Part shown: piece by piece, positions 43,432 to 51,442 of the stretch
How the letters are laid out: the number at the start of each line of letters is the position of its first letter
Position numbering within the stretch: position 1 is the first letter of the stretch
DNA from: Pseudomonadota bacterium
GTDB taxonomy: Bacteria > Pseudomonadota > Gammaproteobacteria > Steroidobacterales > Steroidobacteraceae
Length of the DNA stretch: 64,000 nucleotides
NCBI GenBank assembly: GCA_037200975.1
Contig: JBBCGI010000001.1
Coordinates: 3,617,716 to 3,681,715 of the forward strand
Reading direction: 5' to 3'
Notes under the pieces: model-generated
Told to the model about the DNA's origin: nothing
Database searches by the model: none
The model's input: the letters and a program-made list of their open reading frames with translations, nothing else
Translations under genes and position numbers: made by a program

Positions 43432-44847
43432 TTGCTGCCCGAGCCCGCGCAATACGCCGGTGGGAGTGCCGCGCCCCAGCGCCTGAAGCCGGTGCTGGGC
43501 CTCGGAGCGCTGCTGGTCTACGGCATGATCATCATGCAGGTGGTCGCGCCGATTCCGGTCTTCGGTCTGCTGGAGCAACGCTCCGACGGCCACGCGGTTT
43601 TGGCCGTGCTGGTCGCGATGCTGGCCATGCTCATCACCGCGGTGAGTTACGGGCGCATGGCGCCGCTCTATCCACTGGCCGGATCGGCCTACACCTATGT
43701 CGGACGCAGCCTGCACGCGAATCTCGGCTTCCTGGTCGGCTGGGCGTTGCTGCTCGACTACGCCATGATCCTGCTGCTCAGCGCGCTGATACCGGCGCTG
43801 GCAACCCAGCGGCTGCTGCCGGAGGTGCCGCTACCCGCACTGACGTTCGCGGTCGTGGTGCTCATGACGGGACTGAATCTGCTCGGCATCCGCACCACGC
43901 TGTTCGCGAACAAGGTTCTCCTGCTGGTGACCAGCCTCGCGGTCTGCGCGTTTCTCGCGTTTGCCGTGCGGCATTTGTTCGTGCACGGCGGGTGGAGTGC
44001 CGTCGTTTCACTGCAGCCGCTCTACGACCCGGCCACGTTCGAACCGCGTGCGGTGCTCTCCGGCATCTCACTCGCCGCGCTCACCTACATCGGCTTCGAT
44101 GGCCTGACTACCTACGCGGAGGATTCCATCCATCCGCGCCGTGACATGGTGCTCGCCACCGTGCTGGTCGTCGCAATCACCGGCGTGTTGAGCGCCATCG
44201 AGCTGTATTTCCTGCACGCCGTGCTGCCGGACTGGCGGACCTCCGATCCGAACACCTCCTATCTGGACGTCATGCGGATCGTGGGCGGCACGCTGCTGTT
44301 CTCCACTTTCCTGGTCATCATGAGTGTCAGCCAGATCGGCGCCGGATTCAGCGTGCAGGGCGCCGTGGCGCGGCTGCTGTTCGGCATGGGGCGCGACGGC
44401 GCCTTGCCGCGGCGCTTCTTCGGGCGCCTGAGCGTGCGCGGCAACCCGGCGTTCAACATCGTGTTCGTCGGCGCGCTGGCCTACGTCGCGAGCCTGTGCA
44501 TTTCCTTCGAGCGCGCCTGCGACCTGCTCAATTTCGGCGCCTTCCTGGGTTTCATGGGCGTGAACGCGGCGGCGGCGTGGAGTTACTACCTGCGCCCGCC
44601 AGCTAACTACCATCGGAGTCTGGTGCGCGACCTGTTGCTGCCTGCGAGCGGTTTTCTCCTCTGCCTGATCTTCTGGTTGGCGGTGCCGACCCCCTCGAAA
44701 CTTGCGGGCGGCGCCTGGTTGTTAGTCGGTATCGCCTACCTCGCCTGGAAGACACGCGGGTTTCGCGAGACCGCGCCGCTGCTGGATCCGGGCGAGCCGC
44801 GCGCTGCGGCAGAGATTCAAACGTCACACCCACGAAGAGGCTATTGA
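43432..44847 (+). CDS. APC superfamily permease in the glycan operon
   Basis: 471 residues, about 12 membrane helices. LKPVLGLGALLVYGMIIMQVVAPIPVFGLL and VSYGRMAPLYPLAGSAYTYVGRSL are typical of APC permeases, as is LAALTYIGFDGLTTYAEDSIHPRRDM. The start is a TTG with GGAGA six bases upstream; no ATG is suitably placed. Known members carry amino acids or amines, so its place among glycosidases is unexpected; it may carry an organic acid or an amine component of the glycan. It follows the TonB receptor gene by 82 bases. Confidence 0.85.
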   Translation: MLPEPAQYAGGSAAPQRLKPVLGLGALLVYGMIIMQVVAPIPVFGLLEQRSDGHAVLAVLVAMLAMLITAVSYGRMAPLYPLAGSAYTYVGRSLHANLGFLVGWALLLDYAMILLLSALIPALATQRLLPEVPLPALTFAVVVLMTGLNLLGIRTTLFANKVLLLVTSLAVCAFLAFAVRHLFVHGGWSAVVSLQPLYDPATFEPRAVLSGISLAALTYIGFDGLTTYAEDSIHPRRDMVLATVLVVAITGVLSAIELYFLHAVLPDWRTSDPNTSYLDVMRIVGGTLLFSTFLVIMSVSQIGAGFSVQGAVARLLFGMGRDGALPRRFFGRLSVRGNPAFNIVFVGALAYVASLCISFERACDLLNFGAFLGFMGVNAAAAWSYYLRPPANYHRSLVRDLLLPASGFLLCLIFWLAVPTPSKLAGGAWLLVGIAYLAWKTRGFRETAPLLDPGEPRAAAEIQTSHPRRGY

Positions 44848-44848
44848 G

Positions 44849-46018
44849 TTGAAAATCACCGACATCGAATGCCATGTCCTGTTGGCGCCCACCATGAGCA
44901 CCAGCAGCACCTCGTCGGCACAGGACAGCTTCGTCGTCATCGTGCGCACGGATGAAGGTGTCAGCGGAATCGGCGAGTCGGATGTGAATCCCTGGATCGC
45001 CAGGGCCTGCATCGAAGCACCAGGCACCCACACCATGGGGCTCGGCGTCAAGGAAACGTTGTTAGGCAGCGACCCCCTGGCGATCGAGGAGTTATGGCAG
45101 CGACTCTACGTCGGCACCGCGATGAATGGTCGCCGCGGCGCGCTGATCCACGCGCTCGGCGCCATCGAGATGGCGTTGTGGGACATCAAGGGCAAGGTGC
45201 TTGGCAAGCCGGTGTACGAGCTGTTGGGCGGCGCAAAGCAGCCTCACGTCGTTCCCTACGCGTCGCTGCAGCCCGCCGGTGCCGGCTGGCAGGAATATCG
45301 CGATTCGTTGTGCGAATGGGCCGAGCGTGCCAAGAGCCTCGGGTTCAAGGCGGTGAAGGCCGAGGTCACCATGAACGGTCCTTACGCGCACCACGGAATG
45401 TGCGAGCCGTATGAAAACCACACACGGGTCGTCGAGGCCGTCCGCAAGACGCTCGGCCCCGACATCGCATTGATGGTGGACGTGCAGTACATGTGGCCCG
45501 ACGCCGATACGGCGCTGCAAACCGTGCGCGACTGGAAGGAGTTCAATCTCTTTTTCCTCGAGACGCCGCTGTGGATCGACCGGCTCGACGAATACGCAAA
45601 GCTGAGCGCGCTCGCGCCCATGCCGATTGCGGCGGGCGAGTGGCAGGCGACGCGTTATGAATTCGAGGAGCTCATGGACCGTGGCCGCATCAAGGTCGCG
45701 CAACCCGACGTCGGCCGCGTCGGCGGTCTCGGCGAGGCGCGGGCGGTGTGCGACATGGCGGCGGCGCGCGGCCTCACCATCGTGCCGCACTGCTGGAAAA
45801 CCGCCATCTCGCTGACCGCGACCGTGCACCTGGCGTTCAACACGCCGCACTGCGCTTTTGTCGAGTACCTGCCGCCGCAGTTGTGCACCGAGCCATTGCG
45901 CCGGGAGCTGGCCGTCGAAGGCTTCACCTTCCGCAACGGCGTGATCGAACTACCCAGCCGGCCGGGTCTCGGCGCGGAACTGAATCTCGATGCGCTGCGC
46001 GCCTTCCGCGTGGCATGA
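44849..46018 (+). CDS. Enolase-superfamily (mandelate racemase type) sugar-acid dehydratase
   Basis: 389 residues from a TTG one base after the previous stop, with GAAGAGG upstream. Metal ligands Asp211 (LMVDVQYMW), Glu238 (FLETPLW) and Glu264 (AAGEW) are present, as are Asp287 and the general acid/base His314 (IVPHCWK). The KxK motif of mandelate racemase is KxE here (Lys170, Glu172 in FKAVKAEVT), so the substrate side differs from classic racemases, as it does in the galactonate and rhamnonate dehydratases. It probably dehydrates an aldonic acid made by the SDR and SMP-30 enzymes encoded downstream. The exact acid cannot be named. Confidence 0.85.
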   Translation: MKITDIECHVLLAPTMSTSSTSSAQDSFVVIVRTDEGVSGIGESDVNPWIARACIEAPGTHTMGLGVKETLLGSDPLAIEELWQRLYVGTAMNGRRGALIHALGAIEMALWDIKGKVLGKPVYELLGGAKQPHVVPYASLQPAGAGWQEYRDSLCEWAERAKSLGFKAVKAEVTMNGPYAHHGMCEPYENHTRVVEAVRKTLGPDIALMVDVQYMWPDADTALQTVRDWKEFNLFFLETPLWIDRLDEYAKLSALAPMPIAAGEWQATRYEFEELMDRGRIKVAQPDVGRVGGLGEARAVCDMAAARGLTIVPHCWKTAISLTATVHLAFNTPHCAFVEYLPPQLCTEPLRRELAVEGFTFRNGVIELPSRPGLGAELNLDALRAFRVA

Positions 46019-46059
46019 GCCGTGTTGGCCGTGACGCAAATGGAAAAAAGGATGAACAA

Positions 46060-49000
46060 ATGAGAACGGTCAAACGCATGGGTGGATGTGTCGCCGCGGC
46101 GATTGTTGCGCTCGCCGGGGCCGACGTGCGCGCCGCTGAAATCTTCCGCCTCGGGAAACAGGATGGATTGTTCACCGAGTTCCTGCGGCACCTGTCGGTG
46201 GACGGTGAGCGCGCCGTCATCTACGACGTGGGGCGCAGCACTCCGCAAGCTGACTGGCCGTATTTTCAGGAAGGCTCCTTCGACCGGCAGGTGAGCCCCA
46301 GCACGATGAAGTACGACTGGGTGGACATGAAACCGGGCGCCGAGCCCGACCCGTTCCAGGTGCGCTTCGATCTTGCCGCCGCGCCCAGCGGCGTGTTTAC
46401 GCTGCGCCTCGACGCCATCGTGCGCCAGCGTCGGCCCGCCGCGCCGCTGCTGGTTCTGAACCTCAACGGCAAGCGGGTCGCGAGTTACCGGCTCGATCCG
46501 CATCCCGCGCCGGAACTGTGGTGGCCGAACGGCGGCTCGGCCGAAGGCAACAAGCAGTACTTCGGATATGAGTCGCTCGAAGTGCAGCTGCCCGCCGCGC
46601 TCTTTGCGAAGGGGCGGAATACGCTTTCGATCGCAGCGCGGGACGGCTTCGGCTTTTACTACGACGACCTGGTGCTGACCAACGAACCGGCGCAACGTCT
46701 CGACAAGGTAACCAGTGCGGTCGTGCAGCCGACCGTGCTCTATAAGCAGCGCGCCGAGCAGCTGGTCGAGCTCGCCAGGATTCGGGTGCGCACCAGCGAG
46801 CCATTGGGCCGCGTCAAATTGAAGGTGAAGCTGGGCGCCGCGGTCGTGGAAACCGAGGTCCAGCAGCGCGAGCGCGGCGACCTCGAGACGACGATCGAAG
46901 TCCCCGCCGTGGAAGGACCGGTTCCCGTCGCGCTGTATCTCGGCGAAAGCAAAACGGCCATCTACGAGGGCGTGTTCACGCCCAAGCGCCGCTGGCAGGT
47001 ACATGCGCTGCCGATGGAGCAGGCCGATTTCGGCTACAACGATTTGCCGGCGCGCACGCTGGAGTGGGAGAACCGCTTCATCGACAAGACCTTGCAGATC
47101 CAGAAGAAATATCCGGACTACGCGTTCACGCTCGATGCGTCGGCGAATCTCGAATCCTATCTGGCCACGCGCGACGCGGCGCATGGAGAGCAGCTGCTGA
47201 GTCACCTGCGCAGCGGCAAGTGGGGCATGAACGCGTTGTTCGCCAACTTCTTCACCGGGCTATCTACTCCGGAGGAGCTGTATCGCACGCTCGATGTCGC
47301 GCTGCGCGCGCGGCGCGACCACGGGCTGACCCTCGATTCGGCTTCGCAGACCGACGAACCCTCGGTGACCTGGGCGCTGCCCCAGGTACTCGCCGACGCT
47401 GGCATCCGTTATTTCGTCAACGGCAGCGATCCGATCCGCGGCGTCCTCAATTCGATCGGGCATTGGAACTTCAAGTCCCCGTTCTACTGGGAGGCTGCAT
47501 CGGGCGCGAAGGTGCTCATGTGGAGCGGCGTATCGTATACGGCGGTCGACGACATGACCTGGGCTGGATGGAGCCTCGAGGCCGCGCGCAGCGGAAAATA
47601 TTCGCCATCGACGTTCGGCCTCTCGCGATCGCTGCCCATGTACCTGTCGCAGTTCGAACGCGAAGACCACCCGTTCGACGCGGTGCTGCTCTTCGGGCTG
47701 CACAACGACGAGATCCCCATGCGTCACTGGGGAGACGCCGACGTGATCGAGGCGTGGAACCGCGAGTACGCGTATCCGAAGATCCACGCGTCCACGCAGC
47801 GCGACTTCTTCACTTACATACTCGACAAATTCCCGAACCAGATCCAGACACACCGCGGCGATGCCGGGGCGTATTGGGAGGATGAAGCCGGCGCCGACGC
47901 GCGTATCGCGGCGATCATTCGCACCGCGCAGTGGCAGATCACCGCGGCCGAGAAGTTCGAGAGCACTGCGGCCTGGCTGCAGCCGCATCTGAAATTCGAA
48001 CGGCCGCAGTTCGACGCGGCCTGGAAGAACATCCTGCTGGCGGACTCATATGTATGGAGCGATGCCAACTCCTTCACGCGTCCCGAGAGCCAACGTACAC
48101 GCGGGGGTGAAGCTGCGCATCGTGCCTGGGCCGAGGCGGCGTTGCAGCAAAGCAGCGACCTGCGACTGGTTGCGATGGACAAGATCGCCGACCAGGTCGC
48201 GACTTCCAAGCAGGGCGTCGTGGTGTTCAATTCTGAGAGCTGGCCGCGCAGCGAGTTTTTCGACTTCGACATGGAGCTGGATGAAGTGCTGACGGATCCC
48301 GCCACGGGGCGGGTGATTCCTTGCGGCGTCATGCGCTCGTTCGCCGATATCTCGAAGTCCGGATTCACGGAGATCGGCAACGCGTACCAGGAGGTTCGCT
48401 GTTGGGCCACCGACGTGCCGGCGGTGGGCTACAAGTTTTACGCCGCGGTGAAGGGGAGTGCGGACGCTGGAGTGCCGCTGGTTCTCGACGCTGCCGCGCC
48501 GCGGATCGAAAACGCGTATTACCAGCTCGAGCTCGACGCGCACACCGGCGCGGTGTCGCGCTTGCTCGACAAATCGACGGGACGCAATCTCGTCGACGCG
48601 GACAGCGGCTATGGCCTCAACGAATATCTTTATGTGACGGGTGGCGACCCGGGCGCATTCCTGGCGGGGCACAACGATGACAACCGCATCCTCGCCGCGG
48701 ACATCACGCTGCCGTTGCCCAAGCTGCAGATCCATCGTGCACAGCTCACGGCGCCGCCGACGGCGCGCCGCTTCCCCTGGGGCACCGTGCTCACCATCCG
48801 TTCGAAGTCCGAGAACACGCCGGAAATCGTCTCGACGCTCACGCTGCTCGACTTCAAGAAGCAGATCAACATCCGCAACGAGGTGGAGAAGATCGCGACG
48901 ATCAAAAAGGAAGGCGTGTACTTCGCATTCCCCTTCAAGTTGAATGCGCCGCGCGTGAAGTACCAGGGCGCCACCGCGTGGGTGGATCCGGAGTTCGACA

Positions 49001-49656
49001 TGCTGGCCGGGGCAAATCGCCAGTGGTTCGCAACACAGGGTGGAGTGTGGGGGCAGGGCACCGACGCGGGTGTGGCATGGACCTCGGTGGACGCACCGCT
49101 GGTCACGCTGCAGGACATCAACCGCGGCCTGTGGCCCGAGACGATCAAGATCACCAACGGCAACGTGTTCTCGTACGCGATGAACAACTACTGGTATACC
49201 GACGCGCCCGCGAAGCAGGGCGGACGGTTCACATTCCGTTATGCGCTGACCAGCGGTGCCAACGTGTCGGGCGCCGAGGCGATGATGCTCACGAGCGAGC
49301 AACGCGCAACGCTGCCCGCCATTCGCCGCTACAACATGGGATGGGAGCAGGGCCTGCCGGAAGCGGGCGGTGGATTCCTGCAAGCGACGCCGCAGGGAGT
49401 CACCGTCCTGACGATCCGGCCGCTGGAAGGCGGCGATGCCTATCTACTGCGCGTGCAGAACACCACGGCGAACGCGGTCACGGCCACGTTGAAATTCCCG
49501 TCGGTCGCGATCCGGGAGTCCTACCTCGCCTCCCCGGCCGGAGATCGGGTGGCCGCCCTGGCCGGCAATTCGCGCGAAGTGACGCTCGACATGGGGCGCT
49601 ACGAGATCAAGAGCGTGGTGGTCCGGGTGCAAGAGAAATCCTCGGGCGCACCTTGA
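46060..49656 (+). CDS. GH38-like glycosidase fused to an N-terminal PL4-type carbohydrate domain, exported
   Basis: 1198 residues from ATG 46060, with AAAAAAGG upstream; a signal peptide ends near VRAAE. Residues 25-220 look like domain III of rhamnogalacturonan lyase family PL4 ([61 protein letters not shown]). Residues 330-700 form a GH38-like catalytic domain, with the likely nucleophile Asp in [26 protein letters not shown]. The C-terminal mannosidase-type sandwich domains follow ([26 protein letters not shown]). It would attack a pectin-type or other complex glycan; alpha-mannosidase activity should not be assumed. Confidence 0.8.
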   Translation: MRTVKRMGGCVAAAIVALAGADVRAAEIFRLGKQDGLFTEFLRHLSVDGERAVIYDVGRSTPQADWPYFQEGSFDRQVSPSTMKYDWVDMKPGAEPDPFQVRFDLAAAPSGVFTLRLDAIVRQRRPAAPLLVLNLNGKRVASYRLDPHPAPELWWPNGGSAEGNKQYFGYESLEVQLPAALFAKGRNTLSIAARDGFGFYYDDLVLTNEPAQRLDKVTSAVVQPTVLYKQRAEQLVELARIRVRTSEPLGRVKLKVKLGAAVVETEVQQRERGDLETTIEVPAVEGPVPVALYLGESKTAIYEGVFTPKRRWQVHALPMEQADFGYNDLPARTLEWENRFIDKTLQIQKKYPDYAFTLDASANLESYLATRDAAHGEQLLSHLRSGKWGMNALFANFFTGLSTPEELYRTLDVALRARRDHGLTLDSASQTDEPSVTWALPQVLADAGIRYFVNGSDPIRGVLNSIGHWNFKSPFYWEAASGAKVLMWSGVSYTAVDDMTWAGWSLEAARSGKYSPSTFGLSRSLPMYLSQFEREDHPFDAVLLFGLHNDEIPMRHWGDADVIEAWNREYAYPKIHASTQRDFFTYILDKFPNQIQTHRGDAGAYWEDEAGADARIAAIIRTAQWQITAAEKFESTAAWLQPHLKFERPQFDAAWKNILLADSYVWSDANSFTRPESQRTRGGEAAHRAWAEAALQQSSDLRLVAMDKIADQVATSKQGVVVFNSESWPRSEFFDFDMELDEVLTDPATGRVIPCGVMRSFADISKSGFTEIGNAYQEVRCWATDVPAVGYKFYAAVKGSADAGVPLVLDAAAPRIENAYYQLELDAHTGAVSRLLDKSTGRNLVDADSGYGLNEYLYVTGGDPGAFLAGHNDDNRILAADITLPLPKLQIHRAQLTAPPTARRFPWGTVLTIRSKSENTPEIVSTLTLLDFKKQINIRNEVEKIATIKKEGVYFAFPFKLNAPRVKYQGATAWVDPEFDMLAGANRQWFATQGGVWGQGTDAGVAWTSVDAPLVTLQDINRGLWPETIKITNGNVFSYAMNNYWYTDAPAKQGGRFTFRYALTSGANVSGAEAMMLTSEQRATLPAIRRYNMGWEQGLPEAGGGFLQATPQGVTVLTIRPLEGGDAYLLRVQNTTANAVTATLKFPSVAIRESYLASPAGDRVAALAGNSREVTLDMGRYEIKSVVVRVQEKSSGAP

Positions 49657-50459
49657 ACGACGCGAAAGCCATCCTGACCGGACAGGTCGCGGTCGTGACG
49701 GGCGGCGGAAGCGGCATCGGGCTCGCGGCCGCTCGCTGCCTGGCACGCGATGGCGCGACGGTCGTACTGTTTGGCCCGGATGGCGACGTGCTGGATGCCG
49801 CGGTCGCGCAGCTGCGCGGCGACGGCTTCGCGGCGTGCGCGATTTCGGGCGATGTTTCGAAGGATGAATCCGTCCGCCGGCTGGTCGAAGAAACCCGCGC
49901 GAAATTCGGCCGCATAGACATGCTCGTGAACAGCGCGGCCATCCAGCCCTATGGAACGGTCGAGACCACGGCAGAAGCCGATTGGGACCGCGTTCTCGCG
50001 GTGAACCTCAAGGGCGTCTATCTATCGGGCCGTTACGTGATCCCGGTCATGCGCGCGCGTGGCGCGGGCGCGATCGTCAACGTCGCGTCCGTTCAGGCCA
50101 GCGCGTGCCAGAAAGGAGTTGCCGCTTACGCCGCCTCGAAAGGCGCCGTGCTCGCATTGACGCGCGCCATGGCGCTGGATCACGCCGCCGACGGCATCCG
50201 CGTGAACTCGGTCTCTCCGGGCGCAATCGATACGCCCATGTTGCGTGACGAGGCATCTTTGTACGCGGGCACCGAAACGCAGCAGCAGTTGATCGACAAG
50301 TGGGGACGCGCCCATCCACTGGGGCGTGTCGGTCTCCCCGACGAAGTGGGCGCATTGATCGCCTTCCTGTGCGGTCCGCGCGCGGCCTTCTGCACCGGGG
50401 CCGATTTCAAAGTCGATGGCGGGTTGCTCGCCAAGCTCGCCACCGAGCTGCCGGAATGA
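49653..50459 (+). CDS. SDR dehydrogenase of the glycan operon
   Basis: 268 residues from a TTG whose last two bases are the first two of the preceding TGA (TTGA), suggesting coupled translation. The reading frame is longer upstream, but that part lies inside the glycosidase gene. Motifs: TGGGSGIG, NSAAIQ in place of NNAG, Ser in NVASVQAS, YAASK and CTGADFKVDGG. The neighbouring SMP-30 lactonase suggests it oxidises an aldose to the lactone (inference). Cytoplasmic. Confidence 0.82.
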   Translation: MNDAKAILTGQVAVVTGGGSGIGLAAARCLARDGATVVLFGPDGDVLDAAVAQLRGDGFAACAISGDVSKDESVRRLVEETRAKFGRIDMLVNSAAIQPYGTVETTAEADWDRVLAVNLKGVYLSGRYVIPVMRARGAGAIVNVASVQASACQKGVAAYAASKGAVLALTRAMALDHAADGIRVNSVSPGAIDTPMLRDEASLYAGTETQQQLIDKWGRAHPLGRVGLPDEVGALIAFLCGPRAAFCTGADFKVDGGLLAKLATELPE

Positions 50460-50506
50460 GCGTCCGCGCGTCGGCCGCCGCCGCGGCGATGGTCTGAGAG
50501 GTTCCG

Positions 50507-51391
50507 ATGCAGCCGCGAGTCGTCTTCGAATCCGCGAACATCCTCGGCGAGTCGATGCTGTGGTCGCCCACGCGCAAGTCTATCTATTGGGTGGAGGCCA
50601 CCGCGCCGCGCATTCATCGCTTCGAGCCCGACAGCGGCTTCCACGAGACCATCGATGTTCCCTGCGCCGCGCCGCTCGGCATGATTGCGCAGACCGGCAG
50701 CCCCGCCATCCTGCTGCTCGCGCAACCGGACGGCTTGTGCACCTTCAATCTCGTCTCGCGCTCGCTACAGTGCATTGCGCACCCCGAAAAGAGCCGCGCG
50801 GACATCGGCTACAACGATGCGAAAGTGGATCGTCGCGGCAGACTGTGGGCCGGCAGCTTCGATCTGGCCGAAGCCGAGCCGCGGGGCGCACTCTGGATGC
50901 TCGACGGCATGGATGCGCCGGTGCTGGCCGAAGCCGGGCTCGCCGTCGTCAACGGGCCGGCCTTCTCGCCGCGCGGCGACATCGTCTACGTCAGCGACTC
51001 GATCGCGCGGCGAATCCTCTCGTTCGAAGTTCGCGAATGTGCGCCATGGCTGGTTTCACGCAAAGTCTTCGCCCAGATGACTGCGGAAGAGGGAATGCCC
51101 GATGGCCTCACAGTCGATGCGGAAGGTTGCCTGTGGTGCGCTCACTGGGATGGTGCGCGCGTGACCCGATTCGCCGCCGACGGCTCGCGGCTGGCCGTCA
51201 TCGAACTACCGGTGCCGCGCGTGACCAGTGTGGCCTTCGGCGGCGAGCGGCTGGAGACGTTGTATGTCACCACCGCGCGTTATGGACTGAGCGAGTCGCA
51301 GTTGGCGGCGAGTCCGGCCGCGGGCCATGTGTTTGCCATCGATGCTGGCGTATGCGGTCTCGTCGAGGCGCCTTTCGCGCCCGTGCTCTGA
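50507..51391 (+). CDS. SMP-30/gluconolactonase family sugar lactonase
   Basis: 294 residues, a six-bladed propeller with the metal ligands of SMP-30/regucalcin: Glu15 (ILGESMLW), Asn in VNGPAFS and Asp in MPDGLTVDAEG; Asn103 in GYNDAKVD marks the substrate face. GAGAGG precedes the ATG. It hydrolyses aldonolactones to aldonates, linking an aldose dehydrogenase to the enolase-type dehydratase in the same operon. No signal peptide. Confidence 0.88.
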   Translation: MQPRVVFESANILGESMLWSPTRKSIYWVEATAPRIHRFEPDSGFHETIDVPCAAPLGMIAQTGSPAILLLAQPDGLCTFNLVSRSLQCIAHPEKSRADIGYNDAKVDRRGRLWAGSFDLAEAEPRGALWMLDGMDAPVLAEAGLAVVNGPAFSPRGDIVYVSDSIARRILSFEVRECAPWLVSRKVFAQMTAEEGMPDGLTVDAEGCLWCAHWDGARVTRFAADGSRLAVIELPVPRVTSVAFGGERLETLYVTTARYGLSESQLAASPAAGHVFAIDAGVCGLVEAPFAPVL

Positions 51392-51442
51392 TCGGGAGGA
51401 GGCGTGAGGACCGGTGAAGCGTTTGAACAAGGAGTCTGCGAC

